Assembly: GCA_963931865.1 (NCBI GenBank)
Contig: OZ007505.1
Coordinates: 17,310,294-17,374,293, forward strand
Length of the DNA stretch: 64,000 bases
Source: Axinella damicornis
Taxonomy: Eukaryota > Porifera > Demospongiae > Axinellida > Axinellidae
Direction: 5' to 3'
The position numbers were made by a program, and so were the translations under genes. Every line of letters starts with the position of its first letter. Positions within the stretch are counted from its first letter, which is position 1. The notes beneath the pieces are model-generated. The model made no database searches. It was given only the letters and a program-made list of their open reading frames with translations, and was not told where the DNA came from. Shown here piece by piece: positions 51,043-63,429 of the stretch.

Positions 51043-53101
51043 ATGGCAGTGAACCCAAAGCAGGGCACCCTGGACAGTTTTGTGAAGAAAACTGAGGAGA
51101 CTCGCAGTTCTCCAAGAACTCAGAGGGTTCAGTCTGGTCCCATTTGCCATGCTGCAGCCTCCAAGGTCATGAGACATTCCCCCATCAGCAGAGGAGAAGG
51201 AAGCAGTGGTGGGTGTGTGCACACTGGATCACACACTGAGACCTACGAGCACACCACGTCCACCCAGCAGTCTGTAGATACAGCTACTTCCAGTAGCCAT
51301 CCAAAATCATCTGCAACCGGTTCACTGGAACTTCAGACTACCACGTCACGGAATAAGCTACAACTGTCTGAGGTGAAAGGTGACTTGTTCTCCTGCCCCG
51401 CCTCCGCCTCCCTGGTGCACTGTGTCAGTGAAGACATGCACATGGGCAAGGGGATAGCTACCCTCTTCAAGCAGAAGTTTGGAGGTGTAGGGGAACTCAA
51501 ATCGCAGGGTCAGCCATTCTAGCTATAGCTATCACTCAGTTCACTGGAAATGGTGGGAATATGTAGTCTGTTGAGCTAGAACAATTTCTCATGCTCACCG
51601 GAAGTTGGGGGCGGGGTGAGCCCATACAGGATCTAATGAAGAAGAGAGCTAAAGGCGTTTGATTTTTACCTCCATACATGCCTTTCAGCCAAACGTTACT
51701 CTCTCAAGCGTAGGATAGGGGCAATTAAGCAATGAAGCAACAGCTTCAACCTGGAGCTTTTGGCCACAGTCGAATGCTTTAACCACTTGCCACGAAACTA
51801 ACTTGGCCCCTGGGCCCCCTTACATATAAGCCTATCCTAGCTTTGTATCCAGGCCCGTACGAGGCTAAGCTTATCCTTGCTGCTGCACTGTTCTTCACCT
51901 CCTGACTGTAAAGACTATAGTACCTCAGCTGATGTGGTTGTCATTCATCCCATTGACAGATGTAAGAACTGGCGGTCTTGCTGTCCTCAAGAGAGAAGAC
52001 AGGTTCATTTATTATCTGGTGAGTACATGAAATATCTATCCTCATCTGACGACATCATAATGCTTACCTGTTAGAGGTAATAGGGTGGGCGTACTTTCGA
52101 CTTATAAATGACCCTGTGCAAGAAGTTCTGTGAAACAGGTTGGACTAAGAAATGAAGGCTGGCGATTGCGGTACATTTACAATGAATTTCAATTCATTGT
52201 ATGCCATTGCATAATCAGTTGTATCCTATGTGACATGAGCCTGTGCACGCACTAGCTGTGCTTTGCATGTTTATATCTTCGTGTGCGATCGCCTAGCATA
52301 GCACTAGCAGCACTCTGTGGAATTCTCGGCAGCAGCATCGATTGGCTGATTGGTAAGTCCCAAAGATGGTCTGCGCACTCCATGTCATTCAAGCACTCCG
52401 GCTGTGTCTTGTTTGCCTACTGTTTGTCTATTTTCAAGAGAAATGATCATGAAAATAGTTCAAAATACACCTACCCCCATTGAGCAGCCACTAAAGTCCA
52501 TCACCCCAGTACAGTAATTGGGGTGAGTCTGCCCTGAAAATTGTATGCATGTGTATGCCAGTCTGTGACTCTGCCACACAAACAAAGTTCCTGCAATGGC
52601 TTTAATGGTCTCATGCATTTCAAGCTGCTTTCATGTAGCCTCGTTCCCAGGCCTACCCCGCTTTTTCTGTTCTTCAGTTTCCGTTGACAATAATACACGG
52701 ATGCGGCCCTTCCGTATCCGTGTATAATTGTCAACGGAAACTGAAGAACAGAAAAAACGGGGTAGGCCTGGCTAGCTTTCATGCTCATGCAGGCCCTATG
52801 ATGTGATAAGTATTCACCTGAGTAACAGACTGCATGATGCTGACATTGTACAATGTAGACTACTTTATAATAGTTAATTCTCCAGGTGACCAAAGTTCGC
52901 TACTTCCACAAGCCTACCTACGACACCCTTCGCTCCTCTCTTCATGCCCTGAGAGACCACTGTGTGAGCAGTGAAGTGCGAAAGCTGTGTATGCCTCGCA
53001 TCGGGTGTGGGCTGGACAAACTGAAGTGGGAAAGGGTAGTAGCAGTGATCCAAGAGGTCTTTGCTGATGTGGATATGGCTATCACTGTCTACTACCTCTA
53101 G
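51043..53101 (+). CDS. OARD1: TARG1/OARD1-like ADP-ribose glycohydrolase with PIP-like N-terminus
   Basis: Exons 51043-51508, 51960-52018 and 52886-53101 join to 246 residues. Exon 1 ends at CAGG with donor GTCAGC, a weak but GT donor that gives the right phase. Residues from about 103 match the macrodomain of TARG1: [76 protein letters not shown]. The Lys in HKPTY and Asp in GLDKLKW correspond to the catalytic Lys84 and Asp125 of human TARG1, which removes ADP-ribose from glutamate. Human TARG1 has 152 residues; here about 95 extra N-terminal residues are Ser/Thr-rich and start with KQGTLDSFV, close to a PCNA-interacting (PIP) box. It is the only undamaged copy of five. A MITE lies in intron 2. 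Confidence 0.87.
52636..52774. mobile_element. MITE, 139 bp
   Basis: Left end TAGCCTCGTTCCCAGGCCTA, arms of about 60 bp (CTGTTCTTCAGTTTCCGTTG), right end shortened to GGTAGGCCTGGCTA. Target duplication GCTTTCATG at 52627-52635 and 52775-52783. Confidence 0.93.
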
Positions 53102-53816
53102 TCTTCAAGTATATCCAGAAACCGATCCACAGTTGGAGTCAAGTTTGACCATATATATTGGCTACAAGAGTCACTAGCTTGACGTCAAAAAAAAAGCTTG
53201 TTAAAGAAATATTGATGGTCATGCTCTCAAGCATTTTTTGATCTTGAACATTATAATATTTGCAAGCACGCATTATCTCTTTCATAATTATTTGACCTTA
53301 CACATAATTTGTATCTCCTATCAGCTGCAATATCTTTAAGTTCAAACTTCACTCATAATTTTGTATCTCTGCTAAATATATTTTATGTGTGATTAGAAAC
53401 AATTTGGACCGAAATTGAGTCAGACGGCCATTGAGTGTAGATACTCTCTCGTGTCGTGAGGAGACAGGATGTGGCCAGACACCCCTTTTAACAAAACACC
53501 CAATTCTATGATTTATTGGAGAGGGAAAACTGACTGAGTCATAGTACTGACAGCTAGTTGTATGGCATTACTACAAAGAGAAACAACATCATTCACTTGC
53601 AATTGGAGAAAAAGAAAGATAGAGGAAAGAGCAACAACAACAAAAAAGATCTAAGGGTTAGAAAAGAGATCATAGGGTTAGAAAAAAAACGCTTGAAGGA
53701 AAAAAAGAAAAGAAAGAAAATTCCAGCAGCCTCCATGAAGTGTAGAAGAAAGCTGGAAGGTGGGGGAAAGAAAGAAGCTGGAAAAAAACTTAGAAGAAAA
53801 AACAACCTAGCAACCT

Positions 53817-54200
53817 CCCATCCCTCCGTGAAAGGTCAGACACACCGAAGTATGCTGCCCCAGGAGCGTTGGATGGGCGTGACTGGGATCACAGGAGGCC
53901 GACCTGCTTTACCACAGAACATCCTTTCAGCTTCGGTGAGCGAGGGAACCGGTGTACTTGCTGCTAGGCAGGGAAGTCAAGAATCGATATAATATTATAT
54001 ATGTACGGAGTGGCCACCCCGACTCAATTATTGGGGAGGCAACGTTCTGACTTCAGACCCCAGTCTGCTTGACGAACGCGCCACCTCGACTTCCCGCCAA
54101 AACCATGTTCAAATTCAATATTTAAACCCAACCGCCCACTTCCGGTTCAAAAGTCACATGTGCGGTCAAGAAAGCGGAGAGGGAAACGGAATGAGGCACT
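53817..54200. repeat. Duplicated block, copy 2 (with 14556-14995)
   Basis: Counterpart of the block upstream of NLR2. Here no NLR first exon follows; the array ends. A purine-rich stretch precedes it at 53590-53810. Confidence 0.6.
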
Positions 54201-54997
54201 GCTACATTCTGGCAACAGTAGTCAAAAGAGATAATTATAATTACACTGCTCTGCCAATGGGATGAATGACAACCACATCAGCCTGATCAGCTGAGGTGCA
54301 AGTCTAGCTGTCTTCAGGGGAGAGGCATGGTCTAGCGGCTAGACTAAGGTACTCCACACTGAAACCAATGGATTTCACTTGTCCAAAAATGCCTGGACCC
54401 ATCACTGTGAAGTGACCATTTTTGTTTTACAATACTTTCCCCATGGAAGATTAGTTGATTGGTAAAAGTAGAGTGTGTCAATAGCCACCTGCATTGATAC
54501 CCCATATAAAACCAAAGCCCTTATTTTAACACTCTAGCTTTAGTCTGCAAACACTGTCACTTGATCATTGGGTTCTATATTATTTAGAGAAGCCTTAATG
54601 CTGACCATGCAGATCGAATTCGAGATACATTGTGCATAGCAACCAGTTGTTGTCAATGGCACTTCCACCTGATGTTAGGTTGTGCAGCAAGAGAACGCTC
54701 TGAAGTTCTGTCTCTATCGACCTCTTGATGCTGTGTGTGCCCAGATGACATAAGCTAGATGGACAGTCTTAGTGTGAGCTAGCTATGCCGGATCTAGATT
54801 AGATGCCATGTTGGTGTGAGAATTTGAAAGTTAATGCTTCTGTATATATACCGGTATTATGGACTTGAGGGAATGTATAGGTAATTGATTGTCCAACTGC
54901 CTCAAGCTCTACATCAACGTAATAGATAATAGTAACTGCACTTGTGTAGTCATTCACATCTTATAGGGGTGAAGACTGACCGGCCACATGCAGAGCT
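54201..54997. other. End of the duplicated array and upstream region of the transferase gene
   Basis: At 54250-54300 an inverted fragment of the TARG1 intron 1 end is seen (CCAATGGGATGAATGACAAC and CAGCTGAGGTGC). The rest has no recognised feature; it should hold the promoter of the next gene. Confidence 0.45.
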
Positions 54998-56642
54998 ATG
55001 CCCAGTAAAGTGAAGCAGTGCCTGACCCTCCTGCTTGCCCTCACTCTGGGCATGCTGGCAATACTAGGTTACAGATTCCATCGACTCGATGACGACCAGT
55101 TACAATTGGCTGCCCCTGTGCAGAGCAGAGTTCATGCGAATGCAGGAAGAACTGTGCCGTTCAGTATACGTAGAGGAATGTATGCCAGGCTGCAACTTGA
55201 TGACACCTCACTGGGGAGTGCGTATACCAATCCAGTCACTGGTATTCCAAGTGGAGGCATCCTAGGGATACGCAGAACCTCTCAGTTTAATCATCAAGTT
55301 CTTGAATCTAACAAGCCTACGTCGGTTCCAACCAATGCCTCTACTGTCGTGACTGAAAGTGGTCTGGTGGGGAGCCATTCGGATAATGAAAGCAGCAAGA
55401 CTGTAGTGGGTGGTGGTGTTAATGAGAACACCACCATGGAGAGCTCTAGTCACAGTGGAGAGGATTCTGAATACGCTAATCTCAATGCCTGTATTGAAGT
55501 TGGCAAAAGTCCTCGTGAAAGTTCAAGCCATGGATGGCAAACCTTCAAGCAAGCACTGGAAGATTACAAACACTTTCATCACCAACAACTCTCAGTATTG
55601 AAGAACATGTCACTCTTTCACTTGGGCAACCCTCAAGGATACCACTTGACCAATGAAAGCGTACGTACTCTGACGTGGGCCTGTGAAGCACCCATCAAGT
55701 GCTCCGGACTTGGTGATCAGTTTTTCCGCATACAGCTTGTTTTCCTCCTTGCTATGATGACTAAGAGAATTTTCATCATATCCTGGGACAAGGAAAGCCA
55801 GAAGACGACAAAGTATTTACTGCCAAATGAAATTGACTGGTCCTTCTTTGACAGGCATATAGGGATGCACACAAAGCACGATGTTCACGTTAGGAGACTC
55901 ATAACCAGAGATCACTATGCCAAACTGTTTCAGTTACTCAACAGCTCAAAACCCCATGTAGCAATGACCGAGGAGCCCTACGTCCCATTTCTACGGGGGT
56001 ACTACAAGTCCATTCACGGTGATCCAAACATCATGAGCGGTTTGAATCGACTTGGACTGGGAGACATTCTGTCACTATCAGGCAGTAAATTCATGAAGGA
56101 GTCAAGTACTTTCATAAGTGGTAGGATTCTACGGTTTCTCTTCAAGTTTTCACCTGACGTCCTTTCCATGGTGGAAGAGGTGCAAAAGTCGCTTGGTATC
56201 CTTCGCCATCCTTGCAGTTCACATACGAACAGGATTCCTAGGCAACAAGTATGAAGAGAGCGGCCATCTTAACCCACTTCGGGTCTACCGGAGCAATGCA
56301 ACGTGGTTGAACACCCTGGATTGCTCGCTGAGACTTGCAGATCATCTCATTGGACCCGATTCTCTCATCTTCCTCGCCAGTGATTCCTACGTGGTGAAGG
56401 ATCTGATCTCACGGAGGTACGGGGACCGTATCCGGACAGCAAATGTGACTCTCCAGCATGTTCAGTACATTGGGAATAAGAGGCAGGATGTTAGGATGGA
56501 CGGCTTCATGGCTACCTGGATCGACTTCCTTCTACTGGCAAGGAGCTACGTAGTGGTGCATTCCATCAGTGGGTTTTCTAACATCGCAGGGCGATTCTGC
56601 TCCAATCCAAGACATTACTGTGTGCCGCACTGCAAGTGCTGA
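54998..56642 (+). CDS. Fucosyltransferase-like type II membrane protein (one frameshift)
   Basis: Starts at ATG 54998 with a short basic N-terminus and one membrane segment (LTLLLALTLGMLAILGY, residues about 9-25), as in Golgi glycosyltransferases. A Ser/Thr/Asn-rich stem follows. The catalytic part has CSGLGDQFFRIQLVFLLAMM near residue 235 and, in the next frame, VHIRTGF (56217-56237), DSLIFLASDSY, RMDGFMATWIDFLLLARSYV and SGFSNIAGRFC. GLGD and HxRxG-type motifs followed by D...LL..S are usual in GT-B fucosyltransferases, but the exact family could not be assigned. The first frame runs to 56254 (418 residues), the second ends at 56642; they switch between about 56185 and 56215. One inserted or missing base, real or an assembly error, explains this. 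No intron was recognised. The gene converges on PDCL. Confidence 0.68.
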
Positions 56643-57243
56643 TGTTGCAATTCATTGTGCAGTGATGTATTATAATAATATTCTATGATCTTCAGTACCA
56701 TTATATTATGTGCAGAGGATAATTATGATGTATGTGATTGAATCCTGGTTGTTTGCAATCATGCACACAGCTTAGACTGTAATTTGTACGTTGGATGGCT
56801 AGCTGGATCTATGTAGTTCACAAGTACTAGCCATGCATGGTTGGATCCCTGCAGGTTAATTAAACCAGAATTTGAATGACTATACATTGTGCACGCTTAG
56901 AAAGCCTGAGAACATACAGTACGTGCATGGGTGTCAGTATAGTTACAGAGGGAGATCATGCATGCAACTACCATACTCTTGCAATCAGCTACAAAATTAA
57001 TCAACCAGACAATAGACAATTCACAAAACAACTAAGCAGTCTGCAACCACAATCATGATTGTATGTAATGACTTGTGCAAGATCATGACCTACATTGCAG
57101 AAACAAGAATAATTAGTGATTAAAATTTACCATGTAAGGTGAATAAATTTAACCATAAAAATACTCGCAAATCAAACACAAGAAATCAAACTAAACAACA
57201 ACAAAATACGTGCAGACAAAAGGAGGTGCACAGAGGAAGTCTG
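56643..57243. other. Convergent intergenic region
   Basis: 3' sequences of the transferase (+) and PDCL (-). An AATAAA occurs at about 57142 on the + strand. No other feature seen. Confidence 0.5.
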
Positions 57244-57622
57244 TTAGTCTGAATCTGAGTCACTCTTGCGACGCATTCCCAAAATTTTCTTTCCGTTTGG
57301 CTCAGGAGAGAAGAGATCGTCTTTCTCACTCTCAGGAGGTAAACAATGTTTCCTAAAGGTGAGGGAGGGAGGGAAGGACACAGGGAGGGACAGACAGAGC
57401 AATGGACGGAGGAGGTGACGGACAGACGGGAGGGAGTCAGGGAGGGAGGGAGGTATGGAAGGACGGAGGGAGTGATGGACAGATGGGTGGAGGGAGAGGG
57501 AGGGATGGAAGGAGGGTGAGGGAGGGATGGAAGGGGGCAGTGGGAGAGAGTCATGTATTCACGTTATCTAGGTGGTTCAGCACACAATCATACCAGTGTT
57601 TCTGGTACTGGGGTACTCTTCC

Positions 57623-57674
<52 letters not shown>

Positions 57675-60600
57675 GAATGTATTAAGGTCATACTTTAGGC
57701 TCTTCGCAATAAGAAACACTGAATCATACCAGTGTTTCTGGTACTGGGGTACTCCCCCCCCACACACACACACCGAATGTATTAAGGTCATACTTTAGGC
57801 TCTTCACAATAAGAAACACTGAATCATGCGCTCTCTGATCATACAACCAGTGGTAACACGAAGCATTTACTTGTGGAACCTACTCTTGCAGGAAGCTCTC
57901 CACGGCCTCCGTTGTGAACTCCTCTCCCAGTGAGTCAGTAACCCTCAGCAGGTTACCAATGAGCTCCCCACCACGGTACACCAACACTGCAGGCAGGGCA
58001 TTCTTTGACTGGAGGAAGAAGAGGAGGGAGGAGGAGGAGGAGGGAGGGGGAGGAGGGGGAGGGGGAGGAGGGGGAGGGGGACGGGGAGGGGGAGGGGAAG
58101 GGGGAGGAGGAGGAGGAGGAGGAGGAGAAAGGAAGAGTGGGGGGGGGGGGGGGGGGGGGGGGGGAGTTGAGGAAAGGGGGATGAGGGGAGGAGGAGGTGA
58201 AGGAGGAGGTGAGCGTGAAAGGACAGGAGATAGAAAGAGGAAGCTAGCGTGTCCTTACGAAGTAGTCAGCTTCTCTTCAGCTTACTGAACACCTTAACTA
58301 CTGTTTCCAAGTCCCATACTGGCATGTACAAGGAACAGGATACGGGAATTAGACCATACTCCACCCATGGGTCATCTCACACAGCAAAGTAACTCACAAA
58401 GTCAAGGCTGACTCCCAGCTGGAAGGACTGCACACGACAGAATTTGACCTTCAAATGAAATAGCCACACGTAAACACATGTAGGTACGTCTAGTAGCAGA
58501 GACAATCATAATTTTCTGACATTGCACTGACAAATGATCAGACATTCACTGAATTTGTCCAGACATTTCGTAAGATATGACACACTGTACGGTGTCGTCT
58601 GATGAATGTGGCCCCTTCCTCTATGCCTCACATTTCTTGCACATGTCATGATGTCACATTTGTCCCGTGTACATGAGACTGAATGGCCATTTCGTCTGCC
58701 TGAAGAAATTCTAGGTGGACAAGCTGGCCTTCATCAGACGACAGATCAGGACATTTGTCAGACGACAGACAATTACAATTGTCTCTGCACTGACATTCAG
58801 GCAACAAGCAGCCATAGCACCAGATGAAACCAAGCAACCAATTGCACTACAACTGCATCCTGTTAATAGGTGCCCATACAAGAGTAGGTGCCGACATGAA
58901 AAGGCACCCATACGAGATAAATACCACCCATACCAGTGCTCTAACTTGATTTCAAAAAAGCCAAATTAAAGATCAATCTATCTATAGAAGTCAGTCAGCC
59001 CAATTCATCTAACAATAATATGAGCGCATAAGTAAGGATATAGGAATCACTACCAGTTTGCTACTGGGGCGAGCTTGAGAGAGCTCTACACTAGCATGTT
59101 CAATGGCTGCTGACTACTGTACACCACGAAATCTTAACCGCCAATTCGCCAATACTAAATGGCAGGCCACACACGCGCAAGGTACAGAAAGATCACCTTG
59201 AATTTCAAGACTCAAGGTACATGTAGCCTTGTTCCCAGGCCTTCTATATCTCGATCCTGTTTTGTGATCGCTTGCAGTAAGCAAAACGGATACTTCAAGT
59301 GATCAAAAACTGGAGGTGTAGAAGGCCTGGGAATAAGGCTAAGGTGCATGTACCTTCAAACCTCACTGAGAAAGGTCTGCAGAGAAAGAAGTGCATACTC
59401 CACTGACAGTGAGCCGAACAAAATCAATATACGGGCTGCTGAAATTTATTGCGGGAACATGGCCCAATGATTGTGGCACCGCCCATCACTAGCCTTGTTC
59501 CCAGGCTCTCGTTCTCGGAAGGGAGAAGAGAGCCTGGTAACATAGGGGGGTTAAACCACAGACTTCCACTGCCAGGATTCTCGTGGAACCAATCAGATTG
59601 CAGAACGAAAACACGTGAACATGTGACTATTTTGTAGGCGTGTTTACCTTCACTGCCGTGCTAACGCACGAATTGTAGACTCAGAAATGAGCGTCAAGGA
59701 CAAAGTACCCCTCAAAGGTTGGTAAAAGGCAGATGACAGGTGTGCGAGACGGCCTCTGGTCTTAGAGTGCTGTTCACTGCGGTTTGTTTGCGGGATCAGC
59801 TCGCTCATCGTCTGTCGCCGCTTAACGGGATCGACGGTTCACAAGGTGAGTTGTCCAGTTTGCTTGTAAGAAGTGTCTCGGATCTCTACAAAGCCGGGGA
59901 TGCCTTGAGAACGAAGAGTAATATTTCGAATAGCGTGTGCATGTGACTGATTTGTAACTCACGCGACATTTACCACAAAAGTAGGAGTGTCCGTTGTTTA
60001 TCACACGAATGATGACGTGCCGGAAGTCAACGGTTTGACCCCCCCAATGTTACCAGGCTCACTTCTCCCTTCCAAGAACGAGAGCCAGGGTACGAGGCTA
60101 GCCCATCACAGTGTATGCATCCTTGGCATTACTGATCCCCCTTCTTATAGACAAGTTAATATCGTGGGGCTCCAGACACCGCTCAAATGTGATATGGCCA
60201 TGGACACAGCTTTCCACTTTGCAAGTACGTCTTCGTTCTGGTGCTTCCCAATCACGTGGAGTAATATTGTGTGGGATCGCACTGTTCTTTGGTCACCATT
60301 CTAATACAATATTTGCTTGCCGTCATCTTCACATAGTCGTCAGGACGTCATTCCATGTATGAATATAATATTCAAGCAGATAGCTGATCAGAGGGGCTCT
60401 AGGCTTTGGAGAGGTGAGTGAAGGGAAGCCGGGGCTATGGCAACAAGCTGGGACTGATGAGCAACAGGAGGCTAGCATTGCTCATAGCCATGTCCATGCA
60501 CTCGCTGACTGGTTCCTCCACAAGCACTTCAATGTGGCTAGTACATCAAAATGGCTTCACTTCATTCAGTGTGATGAGGTGAAAACCGGTACTTTGCACA

Positions 60601-61035
60601 GCACTTATCCTACTCCCATTCCGGTCACGCTCATCCTTCTCACATTCCTAGAACCGGTCATGCTCGCACCCTGACGGTTACAACCTGTCCAGCTATTAAT
60701 TAGTTAGTTAGTTAGCTGTTCAGCTGGTCAGTGTGTGTGCACTTACTGAGGGGTACATCTTGGCCAGTCTGGTGAGGCACCTGTTCAACTGCTGGCAGGC
60801 CAGGGAGAGCTGGGCAGAGGGCGTGACAGAGAACAGGTCAGTGTGTGCACACTAGGTTGCAGGTGGAGTACTGAGTCTCACCTCATCATAGATGTGCATG
60901 ACAACAAATGTCTTCGCAGGGGCAGAGTCAATGATGTTCGCATACTTGTCCCCTCGTACCTCCACCAAGTTGCCAAAAATTACCCTGTGAATGTGTGTGT
61001 GCGTGTGTGCGTGTGTGTGTGCGTGTGTGCGTGTG

Positions 61036-61067
<32 letters not shown>

Positions 61068-61924
61068 GAGGGGGTGGGGATATAGTATGAGGAAGCCATA
61101 CTCTTCTCCCTCCACTTATGTCCTTAGCCTCATCGGATACAATGTCTACCACCACTAATACCCACCACACCCTCACTCACCTCCATACACTCCTCCACAC
61201 CCCCAACCCCCCACCACACACTCCACACCACCTCCACACCACTCCACCCTCCACACCTACACCACCCCTCACCCCTCCACACACTCGCCCCTCCACACAC
61301 ACTCCCCACCCCATCCACACACACCCTCCCTCCACACACTCCCCACCCCATCCACACACACCCTCCCTCCACACACTCTCCACCCCATCCACACACACCC
61401 TCCCTCCACACACTCGCCACCCCCTCCACACACTCCCCACCCCATCCACACACACCCTCCCTCCACACACTCGCCACCCCCTCCACACACTCCCCACCCC
61501 ATCCACACACACCCTCCCTCCACACACTCCCCACCCCATCCACACACACCCTCCCTCCACACACTCGCCACCCCCTCCACACACTCCCCACCCCATCCAC
61601 ACACACCCTCCCTCCACACACTCGCCACCCCCTCCACACACTCCCCACCCCATCCACACACACCCTCCCTCCACACACTCGCCACCCCCTCCACACACTC
61701 CCCACACACTCACCACCATTTCCTTCCTCCAAACACAACCCCCCTTCCTCCCCCACCCTCTTCCTACCTCTGTGCTCCAAGCTTCGCCTGCTGCTTCATT
61801 TCATCCAGCCTCTTTGCTCGGTACTCCTGGATGAAGGGGTCCTGGGCCAGAGACCCGTCCTCCAGCGCCTTGGCAAGGTTCACAATGGCAGCCGATTCTG
61901 AGCCTTCTGACGATTTATCCTCTG

Positions 61925-61974
<50 letters not shown>

Positions 61975-63152
61975 TGTGTGTGTGTGTGTGGTGTGTATGT
62001 GTGTGTGTGAGTGTGTGGTGTGTATGTGTGTGTGTACATGTGCATGTGTACACAATTGGCACCATTACAAAGGGTATAATTTTGACCTTAAAATTTCGTA
62101 CTAAACCTTACTGCCAAATTTGGTTCCCTGTACGTGTACCTATAACTCAGTCGTCCGTCCAGCCTGTGACACATATTCTGACTCATTCGAGCAATGGCAG
62201 CCAATGGGACAGCCTGCGAAACCATACTCATAGTTCATACTCACCATACAGCTGTACAATTAGCCTCGTTCCCATGCAGCCTGGGAAAGAGGCTACTGTA
62301 CAATATGCAGGAAGCCACACGCTTTACTGTTGAGATGCTGTGTTTCCTTCCAGCTATTTATGGAATGCATTTCCGTCCAATGGAGTCACACACCATGTGG
62401 CCACGCACACATCATCCCAACCCGGGATTTCTCACACGCCACGGACAACATTAGCATGCCATTGTGTTGACAACAACACCGATATGGCCAGCAGCCCTAC
62501 CCAAACTGAACCAGCTCTGGGTTCATACACACAGAACCCAGGGCAATTAGCATGATCACTGCTCTGCAGAGCTGAGTAGTGGGCACACACAGAACTCCCA
62601 CAAAACAAAGCCCATGTTTTCTGCTTACAATCTTTAGCAGAAGTGACAAATGGTGTTTTCAGCAACACATTCAATACTGTTGATGGTCTATCAATTCTTT
62701 GGCTGTGAAAGTGGTGAAACAATTAACCCATCCTTTACAAGATTATCATGTCTGTACGCCTGGCAAGGTTGCCAATAATGCATAGAGTACGTCTTGGAAT
62801 GATGTCTACTCTACTGTGACAGACAGTGGGCAAGAAGTGAGGAATTGGCACAAGCATGGCGTAAGGATTTCAATTGTAACTCTACAGTATGTACAGCTAC
62901 TGCACATGTGGCAATATACAGGTAACGGAGCAATCTTTCCCTTTGCAACTCAAAGCAAACACTCACAGACTGCTTAGCTCAAACTAGGATACTAGACTGT
63001 TGCGGCCTTGTGTACAGATGACGTACATTGCTTCTGACGGTGGCGATGTGTTCCTCGATGAGTTCCCTCCTCTTCTTCTCCTCCAGCACCTTCTTCCTCT
63101 GGTTCTCCTCCTGGGTGCGGTAGAAGTCCGTCAACACGCCCTTCGGACCCGT
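57244..63152 (-). CDS. PDCL: Phosducin-like protein, seven exons, 5' end missing
   Basis: Exons in transcript order: 63152-63027, 61925-61768, 60984-60882, 60809-60747, 58448-58398, 58008-57884, 57352-57244. All borders are GT-AG and all phases agree. The protein begins TGPKGVLTDFYRTQEEN, continues with a charged helix (KKVLEEKKRRELIEEHIATV), FIQEYRAKRLDEMKQQ, then a thioredoxin-like domain: KTFVVMHIYDE, CLTRLAKMYPS, VKFCRVQS, SKNALPAVLVYRGGELIGNL, and the tail SDSDSD. The motif order is that of phosducin-like protein 1, a co-chaperone with CCT for G-protein beta-gamma assembly; the thioredoxin fold lacks a CxxC site. The acidic tail ends the protein. The start exon, which in the family precedes TGPKG, was not recognised between 63153 and 64000. 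Introns hold large microsatellites. Confidence 0.9.
57360..57545. repeat. GGGA/GGAC-rich minisatellite
   Basis: Purine-rich imperfect repeats of GGAGGGAGGGA and GGACAGAC in the last PDCL intron. Confidence 0.85.
57589..57830. repeat. Tandem duplication with poly-C and (CA)n
   Basis: The segment with ATACCAGTGTTTCTGGTACT, poly-C, (CA)n and CGAATGTATTAAGGTCATAC occurs twice in a row, the second with shorter C and CA runs. Confidence 0.85.
58015..58215. repeat. Purine-only (GGA/GGGGGA) tract with poly-G
   Basis: About 200 bases of almost pure purine on the + strand, with a run of about 25 G at 58140-58164. It starts only a few bases beyond the acceptor of PDCL exon 58008-57884 and forms its polypyrimidine tract on the minus strand. 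Confidence 0.9.
59224..59341. mobile_element. MITE, 118 bp, in PDCL intron
   Basis: TAGCCTTGTTCCCAGGCCTT to GGCCTGGGAATAAGGCTA, with AGGTACATG at 59215-59223 and AGGTGCATG at 59342-59350. Confidence 0.9.
59490..60100. mobile_element. MITE, 611 bp (long form), in PDCL intron
   Basis: Left end TAGCCTTGTTCCCAGGCTCT and right end AGAGCCAGGGTACGAGGCTA, arms about 60 bp including CATAGGGGGGTTAAACC type sequence. Target duplication GCCCATCAC at 59481-59489 and 60101-60109. No transposase seen. Confidence 0.93.
60988..61068. repeat. (TG)n microsatellite
   Basis: TG repeats with CG interruptions directly at the acceptor of PDCL exon 60984-60882. Confidence 0.9.
61150..61725. repeat. CA/CCCTCC minisatellite
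   Basis: Units of about 37 and 57 bp built from CACACACTCCCCACCCCATC, CACACACACCCTCCCTC and CACACACTCGCCACCCCCTC. Long open frames on both strands come from its period and are not genes. Confidence 0.92.
61928..62040. repeat. (TG)n microsatellite
   Basis: TG repeat next to the acceptor of PDCL exon 61925-61768. Confidence 0.9.
62261..62295. mobile_element. MITE, 35 bp, in PDCL intron
   Basis: TAGCCTCGTTCCCATG to CTGGGAAAGAGGCTA, with CTGTACAAT at 62252-62260 and 62296-62304. Confidence 0.92.
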
Positions 63153-63164
63153 CTGGGCGTAGGT

Positions 63165-63425
63165 GTGGGTGTGTGTGGACACGAGTGAGTGTGTGTATGA
63201 AATGTGAGTGTGTGTGTGTGTGCGTAGGTACATGTACATGCATGTGTGTGAATGTGTATGTGTGAGCATTGTGTGTGTATTACATGTATGTGTGTGTATG
63301 AGTGTGTGAGTGAATGTGTGAAGTTGCGTACAGCGTGTAAGTGTGTGAGTTGTGTGGAGAATAGGTGTGAGTATGTGTGTTTGTGAGTGAGTGAGTGAGT
63401 GAGTGAGTGAGTGAGTGTGTGTAGT
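63165..63425. repeat. TG/TGAG microsatellite
   Basis: Mixed TG, TGTGAG and GAGT repeats in the most upstream PDCL intron seen. Confidence 0.9.
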
Positions 63426-63429
63426 AACA

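Noticed and set aside
57914..58288. Gly/Arg-rich frame of 124 codons
   Set aside because: Created by the homopurine tract and antisense to a PDCL exon.
61118..61834. Long open frames on both strands (up to 238 codons)
   Set aside because: Period of the CA/CCCTCC minisatellite leaves all frames open; composition is His/Pro/Thr or Gly/Val/Cys only.
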